Below, in pieces: positions 48,307 to 57,482 of a stretch of DNA of 64,000 bases. The notes under the pieces were generated by a model, which made no database searches, was not told the DNA's origin, and saw only the letters and a list, made by a program, of their open reading frames with translations. Origin of the DNA: Leucobacter massiliensis (lineage in GTDB: Bacteria > Actinomycetota > Actinomycetes > Actinomycetales > Microbacteriaceae); assembly GCF_002982315.1 (NCBI RefSeq), contig NZ_MWZD01000022.1, positions 124,001 to 188,000 on the forward strand, given 5' to 3'. Both the position numbers and the translations under genes were made by a program. Every line of letters starts with the position of its first letter. Position 1 is the stretch's first letter.

Positions 48307-48774
48307 ATGATGCACAGTGCGCCACGCATGAACCCGCTGGAGTCGCGGGCCTGGCTCGGGCTCGTCGGCGTTTCGCAGGTGCTGCCGCACGTCCTCGATG
48401 CGCAGCTGCTGCGCGACTCCCGGCTCACGCACTTCGAGTTCACCGTGCTCTCGGCGCTGTACACGGCACCCGACGCCACGCTGCGCATGTCCCAGCTCGC
48501 GGATCGCACCGCAGCGACGCTTCCCCGGCTCTCGCACGTGTGCACGCGCATGGAGAGCCGGGAGCTGGTCGAGCGCTTGCAGTGCGCGCAGGATCGCCGC
48601 GCCACCGATGTGCATCTCACGGCGCTGGGGCGGCGCCTGTTCATCCGGGCCATTCCTCGCCATATCGAGCTGGTGCGGCAGCTCGTGATCGACTCGCTCA
48701 CCCCGGAGCAGCTTGAGGCGCTCGCCGACATCACGGAGGCGATCGGCGCGCGGCTCGAGGCGCATCGCGGCTGA
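48307..48774 (+). CDS. MarR-family transcriptional regulator
   Basis: A 155-residue winged-helix regulator with HFEFTVLSALYTAPDATLRM, the recognition region LADRTAATLPRLSHVCTRME and the wing ERLQCAQDRRATDVHLTALG. Effector and targets are unknown; the divergent Na/Pi gene is one candidate target. Start ATG 48307 or ATG 48328 (MNPLESRAW). Confidence 0.9.
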   Translation: MMHSAPRMNPLESRAWLGLVGVSQVLPHVLDAQLLRDSRLTHFEFTVLSALYTAPDATLRMSQLADRTAATLPRLSHVCTRMESRELVERLQCAQDRRATDVHLTALGRRLFIRAIPRHIELVRQLVIDSLTPEQLEALADITEAIGARLEAHRG

Positions 48775-48997
48775 GCGAGCGGGGAGGATCTCCGGGCGGG
48801 TGCGGCCCGCGGCCGCGGCGCTGAGTCGGCGGCCCGCCCCCTAGCGCGGGCAGCGGCGGCACGGGCAACGGGGCGCGCAGGGGTGGGCGTCTCGCAGCGC
48901 CCGGTCTCACCGCTTTCGCGGCTTGCCGGGGGTCTTCTCCCAGACGCGTCCGGGAAGATTGTCGCGACAACCATATTGCGAAAGCTGGGAGAAAGCT

Positions 48998-49669
48998 ATG
49001 GTCGAGCCTGCCGCGCGGAAGACGGTCAAGCAGGAGCGGGACGAACGTCGCGCGGAGAAGGTCGCCGCCTATCAGCGGCAGCGAGCCGCGGAGCAGCGCC
49101 GGCGCCGCATCGCCCTCATCAGCGGCGTCGTCGGCGCAGTCGCGATCCTGGGGCTGCTCGTCACCTTCATCGCCACCGCTGCTCCCCGCCAGGAGCGCCC
49201 CCAGGACATGGCGATCCCCGGCCTGCAGGAGTACCCGGGGTTGCCGGCGAACCACGTCACCACCCCGGTCGACTACGAGGCCGAGTACGGTGCCCAGCCT
49301 CCCGCGGGCGGAGACCACCACCCCGTCTGGCTGAACTGCGGCGTGTACGAGCAGCCGCAACCCAACGAGAACGCGGTGCACGCGCTGGAGCACGGCGCCG
49401 TCTGGGTCACCTACGATCCCGATGCCGTCTCTGGCGAGGAGCTTGCGTCACTGAGGGACGCGCTTCCCGACCAGTACGTCATCCTCTCGCCGTTCCCCGG
49501 CCTGCCGGCGCCGATCGTGGCCTCCGCCTGGGGTGCGCAGATCCAGATGGACAGTCCCGACGACGAGCGCCTCCAGCAGTTCATCGACCGCTTCTGGAAG
49601 TCGGCCGACGCCCCGGAGCCGGGCGCAGCCTGCACCGGAGCCATCGACGGGCCCGGCCGTGTCGCCTGA
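48998..49669 (+). CDS. DUF3105 membrane protein
   Basis: A 223-residue protein: basic cytoplasmic N-terminus (ARKTVKQERDERRAEK), a membrane helix at about 38-62 and an extracytoplasmic DUF3105 domain (NHVTTPVDYEAEYGAQPPAG, GGDHHPVWLNCGVYEQP, NAVHALEHGAVWVTYDPD). The conserved His and Cys residues could bind a metal such as copper, but function is not established. Start ATG 48998 after GGGAGAAAG. Overlaps the DUF305 gene by 11 nt. A perfect palindrome TTGTCGCGACAA (48959-48970) lies 27 bp upstream. Confidence 0.9.
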   Translation: MVEPAARKTVKQERDERRAEKVAAYQRQRAAEQRRRRIALISGVVGAVAILGLLVTFIATAAPRQERPQDMAIPGLQEYPGLPANHVTTPVDYEAEYGAQPPAGGDHHPVWLNCGVYEQPQPNENAVHALEHGAVWVTYDPDAVSGEELASLRDALPDQYVILSPFPGLPAPIVASAWGAQIQMDSPDDERLQQFIDRFWKSADAPEPGAACTGAIDGPGRVA

Positions 49670-50435
49670 GGTCGTGCGACCCGCGGCCGAGGCCGGGGCG
49701 GTGCCGGAGGCCGAGGTGCCGTCCGAAGCCGGCGAAGCGGGCGACGGGAGGTCCGGCGCGGCTCAGCCGCACCGCAGCGCCGCCGGCCTCACCGCCTTCA
49801 TCGCGGTCGCCCTCGCCCTCGTGCTCGTCGCGGTGTCGCTGATCGCGGGCCGCGTTACCGCCGTCGCCGAGCCGAGCCCCAGCACCCGCAGCGCGGAGGC
49901 CGGCTTCGCCCGCGACATGCAGACCCACCACGATCAGGCCGTTCAGATGTCGATGATCGTGCGGGACCGCAGCGACGACCCCGAGGTGCGGCTGCTCGCC
50001 TACGACATCGCCACTTCCCAGTCGCAGCAGGCCGGCCAGATGTTCGGCTGGCTCGCCGTCTGGGGGCTGCCGCAGGCCTCACCCGATCCGCCGATGACCT
50101 GGATGCGGCTGCCCGTGCTGAGCGACGCGGGCGGAGCCGCTCACTCGGATCATGCGAGTGCCGCCACGGACGCCGGGGCGGACGCCGGAGCCATGCCGGG
50201 CATGGCCACCCGGGAACAGCTCGACGAGCTGCGCCGGCTCTCGGGGCGGGACGCCGAGCGGCTGTTCCTCCAGCTCATGATCGCGCACCACCAGGGCGGG
50301 ATCGAGATGGCCGAGGGAGTGGTCGCGCGCAGCGGCAATCCCGTCGTCACCGATCTCGCGGGCAGCATGGTCACCGCACAGCGCGCGGAGGTCTCGCTCA
50401 TGGAGGCCATGCTCGCCGATCGCCCCGCGGAGTGA
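49659..50435 (+). CDS. DUF305 membrane-anchored protein
   Basis: A 258-residue protein: Ala/Glu-rich N-terminus, a membrane helix at about 38-62, then a DUF305 four-helix, ferritin-like domain with FARDMQTHHDQAVQMS and FLQLMIAHHQGGIEMAEG, whose paired His residues and Met-rich helices suggest metal binding. DUF305 proteins are often linked to copper handling. GTG start overlapping the DUF3105 stop by 11 nt; the pair is a common actinobacterial arrangement. A short insertion rich in Ala/Asp/His (about 160-180) sits between the helix pairs. Confidence 0.9.
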   Translation: MSPEVVRPAAEAGAVPEAEVPSEAGEAGDGRSGAAQPHRSAAGLTAFIAVALALVLVAVSLIAGRVTAVAEPSPSTRSAEAGFARDMQTHHDQAVQMSMIVRDRSDDPEVRLLAYDIATSQSQQAGQMFGWLAVWGLPQASPDPPMTWMRLPVLSDAGGAAHSDHASAATDAGADAGAMPGMATREQLDELRRLSGRDAERLFLQLMIAHHQGGIEMAEGVVARSGNPVVTDLAGSMVTAQRAEVSLMEAMLADRPAE

Positions 50436-50538
50436 AGCAGAAGTATAGCGGGATCGCCGCCCCGATCCCAGGCTCATCGACCGGATCGTGATCCGTCACC
50501 CAGGATCGCTAGACTGCGAGAACGAGCCTGGAGGTGCA

Positions 50539-52815
50539 GTGACCGATCTGAGGAACATGACCGGTGGGCGAGAACTCGTCATGGTGTCGAATCGACTGCC
50601 GGTCGACCGGGTGGTCGAGGAGGACGGGAGCACGTCGTGGCGCGCATCGCCCGGAGGCCTCGTGACGGCCGTGGAGCCCATCGTCGAGCAACTCGGCTGC
50701 CTCTGGGTGGGCTGGGCGGGCAGCGCCGATGAACGGATCGAGCCCTTTGAGATCGGCGCGATGCGTCTCGCGCCCGTCGAGCTCAGCTCCGAGGACGTGG
50801 AACGGTACTACGAGGGCTTCTCCAACGGCACGCTGTGGCCGCTCTACCATGACGTGATCGCGCAGCCCGAATACCACCGCGAGTGGTGGGACCGTTACCA
50901 GCAGGTCAACCGCCGCTTCGCCGAGCGGGTCGCCGAGGCCGCCGCCGAGGATGCGATCGTGTGGGTGCACGACTATCAGCTGCAGCTCGTGCCGGCCATG
51001 CTCCGCGAACTGCGCCCGGACCTCACCATCGCCTTCTTCCTGCACATCCCCTTCCCGCCCAGCCGGCTCTTCGCCCAGCTTCCCTGGCGCAAGCGCATCG
51101 TCGAGGGGCTGCTCGGCGCCGATGTGGTCGGATTCCAGCAGGTCACCGACGCGGTCGCCTTCCGGATGACCGTCGAGCGCTTCACCCGGGCTCCGGCGCT
51201 CGGAAACACGGTCGTCGTGCCGAGCACCCCCGATGAGGGCTCGCGTACGGTGCTCGCGCAGGAGTTCCCGATCTCGATCGACGCCGAGGCCTTCGCCGAG
51301 GTGGCGCGGCGGCCCGAGGTGCGGCGGCGCGCGGAGGAGATCCGCGAGGAGCTGGGGAACCCGCGCACGCTGATGCTCGGGGTCGACCGCCTCGACTACA
51401 CGAAGGGGATCCGTCACCGGCTGAAGGCCTACAAGGAGCTGCTGGAGGACGGCGAGATCGATCCCGCCGAGACGGTCTTCGTGCAGGTCGCCACCCCGAG
51501 CCGCGAACGCGTCGACGCCTACCGCCAGCTGCGGGACGAGGTCGAGGTGACGGTCGGCCGGATCAACGGCGACCACGGCACCATTGGCCGGGCACCGCTC
51601 GTCTACCTGCACCGCGGCTACTCCCGCGAGGAGATGGTGGCGCTCTACCTCGCCGCCGACGTGCTGCTGGTGACGCCGCTGCGCGACGGCATGAACCTCG
51701 TCGCGAAGGAGTACGCGGCGTGCCGCCTGGACGAGCGCGGCGTGCTCGTGCTGAGCGAGTTCGCCGGCGCCGCCGATGAGCTCCGCGACGCCCTGCTGGT
51801 GAACCCGCACGACATCGAGGGGCTCAAGGCGGCGATCGTGCGCGCGGCGCTGATGCCCCTCGAGGAGCAGCGACGCCGCATGCGCTCCCTCCGCCGCGCC
51901 GTGGACGACAACGACGTGGCGCACTGGGCGGCCGGGTACCTCGGCTCGGTGCTCGCCGCAGCCGAAGCGCGCCGCATCGGCCCGGGCGGAGAGCGCACAG
52001 AGCCGATCCAGGTCAGCACCGCCTTCGTGCCGCGCAGCATCGACGACCGGGTCCGCCGTCTCGCATCGGCGCCCTCGATCATCGTCGCCACCGACTTCGA
52101 TGGTACGCTCGCACCCATCGTCCCGCGGCCGCAGGATGCGCGGATCCTGCCGCGCGCCAAGCAGGCGCTCGACGTGCTCGCCGGCTCGCCCGGCACGGCC
52201 GTCACACTGCTGACGGGACGCTCTCTCGCGGGCCTCGCGGAGACGGGCCTGCAGAGCGGCGCCTGGATCGTCTCCGGCTCTCACGGCTCGGAGCTCGAGG
52301 GGCTGGAGGCCCGCACGGGCACGAGCGAGGAAGCACCCACCGAGGAGGAGCAGGAGCGGCTGCGCGCGCTCGCGCGGCGCTTCGAGCGGGTGCTCGGCGG
52401 CGAGACCGGGGTGCGGCTCGAATACAAGCCGTTCGGGATCGCGGTGCACACGCGCGAGGTGCCGGAACCCGAGCAGGCGGAAGAGCTGCTGGCGGCGGCC
52501 GTCGAGCTGGGGAACGCGGCGGGCATGCACACCCGCGCCGGCAAGCAGGTGCGCGAGTTCTCGGTGCGCGCCGCGGACAAGGGCTCGGTGCTGCAGCGCA
52601 TCCGCGACACCCTGCCCCCCGGGCCGGTGCTGTTCCTCGGCGACGACGTCACCGATGAAGACGTGTTCGTGTCGCTCGAGGCGGACGACCTCGGCATCAA
52701 GGTGGGCCCGGGGGAGACGGCAGCCGACGAGCGGGTGCCGGATCCCGAGACCGCGGCCGCCGTGCTCGCGCTGCTCGCCGAGCTGCGCACGGGCGTCGTG
52801 ATCGGCTCCGAGTGA
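50539..52815 (+). CDS. Bifunctional trehalose-6-phosphate synthase/phosphatase (OtsA-OtsB fusion)
   Basis: A 758-residue fusion that makes trehalose from UDP-glucose and glucose-6-phosphate. Residues 1-470 are OtsA (GT20): SNRLPVDR, WVHDYQLQLVPAML, FFLHIPFPP, GVDRLDYTKGIRHR and TPLRDGMNLVAKEY. Residues about 510-750 are the HAD-type OtsB phosphatase: Asp519 in ATDFDGTLAPI, LLTGRSLAG, and FLGDDVTDEDVF. GTG 50539 with CTGGAGG upstream is chosen over an earlier in-frame ATG. The N-terminal glucose-phosphate loop has the form SPGGLVTA. Joined activities keep the phosphate intermediate from building up. Confidence 0.95.
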   Translation: MTDLRNMTGGRELVMVSNRLPVDRVVEEDGSTSWRASPGGLVTAVEPIVEQLGCLWVGWAGSADERIEPFEIGAMRLAPVELSSEDVERYYEGFSNGTLWPLYHDVIAQPEYHREWWDRYQQVNRRFAERVAEAAAEDAIVWVHDYQLQLVPAMLRELRPDLTIAFFLHIPFPPSRLFAQLPWRKRIVEGLLGADVVGFQQVTDAVAFRMTVERFTRAPALGNTVVVPSTPDEGSRTVLAQEFPISIDAEAFAEVARRPEVRRRAEEIREELGNPRTLMLGVDRLDYTKGIRHRLKAYKELLEDGEIDPAETVFVQVATPSRERVDAYRQLRDEVEVTVGRINGDHGTIGRAPLVYLHRGYSREEMVALYLAADVLLVTPLRDGMNLVAKEYAACRLDERGVLVLSEFAGAADELRDALLVNPHDIEGLKAAIVRAALMPLEEQRRRMRSLRRAVDDNDVAHWAAGYLGSVLAAAEARRIGPGGERTEPIQVSTAFVPRSIDDRVRRLASAPSIIVATDFDGTLAPIVPRPQDARILPRAKQALDVLAGSPGTAVTLLTGRSLAGLAETGLQSGAWIVSGSHGSELEGLEARTGTSEEAPTEEEQERLRALARRFERVLGGETGVRLEYKPFGIAVHTREVPEPEQAEELLAAAVELGNAAGMHTRAGKQVREFSVRAADKGSVLQRIRDTLPPGPVLFLGDDVTDEDVFVSLEADDLGIKVGPGETAADERVPDPETAAAVLALLAELRTGVVIGSE

Positions 52816-52855
52816 GCCGGATCGGGCCCCGCAGAACGAGATGAACGGAGACGAC

Positions 52856-53956
52856 ATGAGCGCAGCCGAGCCCCGTAGCTTCGGCGTGGAAGAGGAGTAC
52901 CTGCTGCTCGACGCCGAGCACGGCACGCCCGTCGACCTGGCGTCCGTGCTCGTGCGCTCCGCCTCGGACGAGGTGGCGCCCGCTGAGCGCGAGTTCTTCT
53001 CGAGCCAGCTGGAGACGGCGACGCCCGTCTGCCGCACGGCGGGCGAAGCCCTCGAAACGCTCGCCGGCTTCCGCGCGGAGCTGTCGCGCAGGGCCGCCGA
53101 CCGCGGCGCCGTGCTGGCCAGCTCGGGACTGCCGCCGCTGGGCGGCGAGGAGGCCGGCACCGTGACGCCCAAGCCCCGCTACCGAGAGCTCGACGCGGAG
53201 ATGCGCGGCGCCGCCGCGCATCAGTATGTGACGGGCACGCACGTGCACATCGGCGTGCCCTCACCCGACGCCGGAGTGGAGGTGCTCGCGCGACTGGCGT
53301 CGTGGGCGCCCGCGCTGATCGCGATGACCGCGAACTCGCCGATCTGGTGCGGCGAGCCGAGCGGCTTCGCGAGCTGGCGGCACATCCGCAACATGACCTG
53401 GCCGCTCGCCGGGTACCCGCCGGAGTTCGCGAGCGGGGAGGAGTATGCTCGCGAGGTCGAGCGCCTGGTGACGAGCGGCGTGCTGCTCGACGCCGGCGTG
53501 GTCACCTGGCTGGCGCGGCTCTCGGAGCGCTACCCGACGGTGGAGCTGCGCATCGCGGACGCGCAGCTCACCGCCGACGACGCCGTCGACTTCGCTCTCA
53601 TCGCCCGGGCGCTCGTGGAACGCGCGCTCGCCGAAGCCGGGGAGGGGAAGCCGCGTCCGGGTGCGACGCCCGGACTCGTGAGCGGTGCGATCTGGATGGC
53701 CGCGCGGGACGGGCTGAGCGGGACGCTCATCGACCCGGTCACGGCCCGCGCCGTACCCGCGCACGAGATGCTGGAGGGCATGGTCGCCTCCGTGGAGGGG
53801 GAGCTGCGCGCCAGCGGCGATCTGGAGCGCGTCCGCTCCTACCTCGCCCGGCTGCGGGCGACGGGAGGTCCCGCGCGCCGGCAGCTCGAGCGCTTCGCGG
53901 AGGGCGGCGTGCAGGGCCTGCTGGGGCTTTACCGGGAGGCCTCGGGCGCCGCGTAA
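52856..53956 (+). CDS. YbdK-type carboxylate-amine ligase (GCS2 family)
   Basis: About 366 residues of the glutamate-cysteine ligase 2 family: RSFGVEEEYLLLDAE with the metal-binding Glu cluster, QYVTGTHVHIGVPSPD, and TVELRIADAQLTADDAV. These enzymes join a carboxylate to an amine using ATP; YbdK has weak glutamate-cysteine ligase activity, and the related EgtA serves ergothioneine synthesis. No other egt genes are near, so the product is open. ATG 52856 has GGAG 5 nt upstream; ATG 52841 is an alternative. Its 3' end overlaps the convergent ABC ATPase gene by 28 bp. Confidence 0.88.
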   Translation: MSAAEPRSFGVEEEYLLLDAEHGTPVDLASVLVRSASDEVAPAEREFFSSQLETATPVCRTAGEALETLAGFRAELSRRAADRGAVLASSGLPPLGGEEAGTVTPKPRYRELDAEMRGAAAHQYVTGTHVHIGVPSPDAGVEVLARLASWAPALIAMTANSPIWCGEPSGFASWRHIRNMTWPLAGYPPEFASGEEYAREVERLVTSGVLLDAGVVTWLARLSERYPTVELRIADAQLTADDAVDFALIARALVERALAEAGEGKPRPGATPGLVSGAIWMAARDGLSGTLIDPVTARAVPAHEMLEGMVASVEGELRASGDLERVRSYLARLRATGGPARRQLERFAEGGVQGLLGLYREASGAA

Positions 53957-55611
53957 CCGATCTCGATTCCGGGGTAGCCCGCGACGCCGGGGCTGCTCGC
54001 GATCAGCTCGCGGGTGATCGCCTCCCGGGGGTTCGCGAGCACGCGCTCCGTCTCGCCGGTCTCGACCACGCGGCCGTCGTGCAGCACCACCAGCCGCTCG
54101 CACACGGAGCGCACCGCGGCGAGGTCGTGGGAGATGAACACCAGCGTGAGGCCCCGGCTCCGCTGCACCTCACGCAGCAGCGCGAGGATGCCCGCCTGCG
54201 TGGACATGTCGAGCGCCGAGACCGGTTCGTCGCACACCAGCAGCTGCGGCGCCGCCGCGAGGGCCCGGGCGATGGCGATCCGCTGCCGCTGTCCGCCCGA
54301 GAGGCTTGCGGGCCGGCGGCGCAGCAGCTCGTCTCCGAGCCCGACCTGCGCGAGCAGCTCCGCTGGCGTGGGCGCGGGCACCGGCGCGAACGGCGGAGCG
54401 CCGGCCCCCGAGGAGCGGGACGAGCGCCGGGAGCGGGGGATCGACGCGGCGAGGATCCGCTCCACCCTCCAGCGGGGGTCGAAGCTCGCGAGCGGGTCCT
54501 GCGGGATGAGCCGCACCCGGGGCGGCGGGTCCGCGCGCTCGACGGCGCCCTCGTCGGGGCGCTCGGCGCCCACCAGCAGCCGCGCCAGGGTGCTCTTGCC
54601 CGCGCCCGACGCTCCCACCACGCCGACGGCCTCGCCGCGCCGCAGTTCGAGCTCGACGCCGTGCAGGCCCGCCGTCCCGCCGCCCGGCGCTCCGTAGCGA
54701 CGGGCGGCGCCGCGCAGGGCGAGCAGCACGGGTCCGGGAGCCTGCGATCCCGCTGCAGCTGCGCCGGCCGCCTGCGATCCCGCCCCCGTGCCCACCTCAG
54801 CCCGCGGCTTCGGTCCGCGCGGCATCGCCGCGATCAGCGCTCGCGTCCTCGGGTGCCGTGGAGCCGTGAACACCTGCCCGATCGGCCCGGCCTCGGCGAT
54901 CCTGCCGCCGTCGAGCACGGCGATCCGATCCGCCACCCGCGCCGCGCTCGCGAGCTCGTGGGTGATGAGCACCACCGCGGCGCCGCGGTCCCGCACCTCC
55001 GCGAAGAGGCGCAGCACGCGCGCCGCGGTCGTCGGATCGAGCGCGGCGGTGGGCTCATCGGCGACGAGCAGCCGCGGGGAGGTGACGAGCGCCGAGGCGA
55101 TCAGCGCGCGCTGCCGCATCCCGCCGGAGAGCTCGCCGGAGCGCTGCCCGAGCCGTGCGGCCGCATCGGGCAGGCCGGCCGCTTCGAGCGCCGCGATCAC
55201 CGCCGAGCGCCGCGCCCTCCCGCGGACGCCGCGGATCGCGAGCGCCTCGCCCACCTCGGCCTCGATGGTGCGCAGCGGGTCGAGTGACTGCAGCGCATCC
55301 TGCAGCACCAGCGACACCGTGCCGCCGCGCAGCCCGCGCCAGGCGCGGCGGCTCAGCCGCCGCGCATCCCGGCCCGCCAGCTCGAAGCGATCCGCCGAGA
55401 CCCGCCAGGCCGGGTCGGTCTGCGTGAGGCCGAGCAGGCTGCGCGCGAGCACGGACTTGCCCGCGCCCGACTCGCCCACCACTGCCAGGCACTCGCCGGC
55501 GCGCACGCTCAGGGACACCCCGTCGAGCACGCGGCCGCCGGGCCCTGCGAGGTCGACACGCAAGCCTTCGACCCGCAGCACCGGCTCCGCCTGCGATCCT
55601 CCCTCAGCCAC
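53929..55611 (-). CDS. Fused double ATPase of a peptide/nickel ABC importer (DppD-DppF)
   Basis: A 560-residue protein with two ABC domains in one chain. First (about 10-265): Walker A GESGAGKS, signature LSGGMRQRALIAS, Walker B LLVADEPTAAL. Second (about 300-545): Walker A GASGAGKST, signature LSGGQRQRIAIARAL, Walker B LLVCDEPVSALD and FISHDLAAV. The linker and a Ser/Arg/Pro-rich insertion (SIPRSRRSSRSSGAG) in the second domain are low in complexity. It should drive the importer formed by the two permeases upstream and the binding protein at 57483, for peptides, nickel or similar. Confidence 0.92.
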   Translation of the reverse strand: MAEGGSQAEPVLRVEGLRVDLAGPGGRVLDGVSLSVRAGECLAVVGESGAGKSVLARSLLGLTQTDPAWRVSADRFELAGRDARRLSRRAWRGLRGGTVSLVLQDALQSLDPLRTIEAEVGEALAIRGVRGRARRSAVIAALEAAGLPDAAARLGQRSGELSGGMRQRALIASALVTSPRLLVADEPTAALDPTTAARVLRLFAEVRDRGAAVVLITHELASAARVADRIAVLDGGRIAEAGPIGQVFTAPRHPRTRALIAAMPRGPKPRAEVGTGAGSQAAGAAAAGSQAPGPVLLALRGAARRYGAPGGGTAGLHGVELELRRGEAVGVVGASGAGKSTLARLLVGAERPDEGAVERADPPPRVRLIPQDPLASFDPRWRVERILAASIPRSRRSSRSSGAGAPPFAPVPAPTPAELLAQVGLGDELLRRRPASLSGGQRQRIAIARALAAAPQLLVCDEPVSALDMSTQAGILALLREVQRSRGLTLVFISHDLAAVRSVCERLVVLHDGRVVETGETERVLANPREAITRELIASSPGVAGYPGIEIGYAAPEASR

Positions 55612-56446
55612 GCGGCACCCCTCCGATCCGCCGCCCCAGCACCGTGAGCGCCGCGGCGGTCGCGACGATCGCGAGCCCCGGGCACACCGTCATCCACCAC
55701 GCGGTGGTGAGGTAGACCCGCCCCGCGTTCAGCATCGCGCCCCACTCCGGCGAGGGCGGCGGCGCACCCAAGCCGAGGAAGCCGAGCGCTGAGACCCACA
55801 CGATCGCCTGACCGATCCCGAGCGTCGCCGCCGCGGCCAGCGGCCACAGCGCGTTCGGCGCGATATGGCGGGTGAAGACGCGCACCGGGCCTGCGCCGTC
55901 GAGGCGTGCCCACTCCACGTAGCCGCTCGATGCGATGCCGCGCACCCGAGCGCGCAGCATGCGCGCGTACCCCGGGATCGTCGCCAGTCCGATCGCGAGC
56001 ACCGAGGCCTCGGGCCCCGCGCCCATCACCGCGATGAACAGCAGCGCCATCACCAGGGTGGGCAGCGCGAACAGCACCTCGAAGGCCCGGGCGAGCGCGG
56101 CGTCCAGCAGCCGGGGGCCGAGGCCCGCCGCGAAACCGAGCACGGCGCCGATCCCGATTCCGATGGCCGTCGCCGCCGCCCCGATCCCCACCGAGGCCGC
56201 GGCCCCGTGGACGACGCGGGTGAAGAGATCACGGCCCGACTCGTCCGTGCCGAAGGGGTGCGACGGCGAGGGCGGGGCGAACGCCTCGGCGGGGTGCACC
56301 GCCAGCGGATCGCCCGGCGCGAGCACGCCCGGTGCGCACACCGCGATGGCCGTGAGGAGCAGCACGGCGAGGCTCAGCAGTCCCGGCCAGCCGAGGGAGC
56401 GGGCGGTCCGGACGAGGGAGCGGGCGGCGCGGCCGAGGGCGTTCAT
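55604..56446 (-). CDS. Peptide/nickel ABC permease, DppC type
   Basis: A 280-residue permease with about five or six helices. HPFGTDESGRDLFTRVVHGA is the N-terminal DppC/OppC signature, and the EAA loop is WARLDGAGPVRVFTRHIAPN. Overlaps the ATPase gene by 8 nt and the DppB gene by 4 nt, so the genes are translationally coupled. Confidence 0.92.
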   Translation of the reverse strand: MNALGRAARSLVRTARSLGWPGLLSLAVLLLTAIAVCAPGVLAPGDPLAVHPAEAFAPPSPSHPFGTDESGRDLFTRVVHGAAASVGIGAAATAIGIGIGAVLGFAAGLGPRLLDAALARAFEVLFALPTLVMALLFIAVMGAGPEASVLAIGLATIPGYARMLRARVRGIASSGYVEWARLDGAGPVRVFTRHIAPNALWPLAAAATLGIGQAIVWVSALGFLGLGAPPPSPEWGAMLNAGRVYLTTAWWMTVCPGLAIVATAAALTVLGRRIGGVPRG

Positions 56447-57462
56447 GAGCCCACCGCCTCGCCGGCAGCGCGCGCCGGGCGGGCGGCCGGGCTGCGCCGC
56501 AGCCGCGGATCGACGAGAACCTCCGCGAGATCGGACAGCAGCATGATCGCGACGTAGAGCAGCGCGATCACCACCACCGCGCCCATCACCACGGGCACGT
56601 CGCGCACGGTTGCGGATTCGAGCAGCAGGCGGCCGAGTCCCTGCCGCGCGAAGAGCGCCTCCACCACCACCGCGCCGCTCAGCAGCGAGCCGTAGGCCCA
56701 GCCCGAGAGCGCGATCCCGGGCAGGGCCGCGTGCCGGAGGGTGTGGCGCAGCAGCACGCGGCTCTCGGCGGCGCCGCGCGCCCGCGCGGTCGTCGCGAAG
56801 GGGGCCTCGTCGGCCTCGGCGAGCGAGCCCTGCAGCACGTGGGCGAGATAGCCGGCGATCGGGATCGCGAGGGTGACCACGGGCAGCACGAGACCCGCCG
56901 CTCCGTCGCCTCCGCTCGTCGCGGGCAGCACGCCGAGGCCGCTCGCGAAGACGAGGATCAGCACCGCGCCGACGAAGAACTGCGGGGTGACCGAGGCGAC
57001 CGTCTGCACCGCGCTCAGCGCCCCCCGCACCGCCCGGCCGAGACCGCCGCGGCTCACCGCGGCGATCAGCGCGCCGGTGAGGGCCAGCGCCCAGGCCAGC
57101 AGCAGCGCGAGGGTCGAGATGAGCAGCGTGGGCGGCAGATTCGCGGCGAGCAGCTCGGTCACGGGCAGCTTGCGGGCGTAGGAGTCGCCGAACTGCAGTG
57201 TGGCCGCGCGCCAGAGCTGGGTGAGGTACTGCACGGCGAGTGGCCGGTCCAGCCCGTAGGCGGCTTCCGCCCGCGCGACCGCCTCCGGGCCGGCCTGCGA
57301 TCCTGGGCCGCCCAGGATCGCCTCGAGCGGGTCGCCCGAGAGGCGCAGCACGAAGAACACGACCGTCGCCGTCAGCCAGACGACGAGCGCGGCCGCGCCG
57401 AGGCGCCGCGCGACCGCGAGCGCGATCCGCGTTGCGCGTCCGGCGATGCGCCGCTGGGCCAT
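56443..57462 (-). CDS. Peptide/nickel ABC permease, DppB type
   Basis: A 339-residue permease with six helices: VVFFVLRLSGDPLEAILGG opening, YGLDRPLAVQYLTQL, and the EAA loop TARARGAAESRVLLRHTLRH. Start ATG 57462, with GAGGAG almost touching the start codon. The frame runs far upstream as a shadow of the binding-protein gene. Follows that gene by about 20 bp. Confidence 0.92.
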   Translation of the reverse strand: MAQRRIAGRATRIALAVARRLGAAALVVWLTATVVFFVLRLSGDPLEAILGGPGSQAGPEAVARAEAAYGLDRPLAVQYLTQLWRAATLQFGDSYARKLPVTELLAANLPPTLLISTLALLLAWALALTGALIAAVSRGGLGRAVRGALSAVQTVASVTPQFFVGAVLILVFASGLGVLPATSGGDGAAGLVLPVVTLAIPIAGYLAHVLQGSLAEADEAPFATTARARGAAESRVLLRHTLRHAALPGIALSGWAYGSLLSGAVVVEALFARQGLGRLLLESATVRDVPVVMGAVVVIALLYVAIMLLSDLAEVLVDPRLRRSPAARPARAAGEAVGS

Positions 57463-57482
57463 CTCCTCGCCCGGCCGCTCGG

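Noticed and set aside
50509..53172. 887-codon minus-strand open frame opposite otsAB
   Set aside because: Shadow; spans two real genes and lacks motifs.
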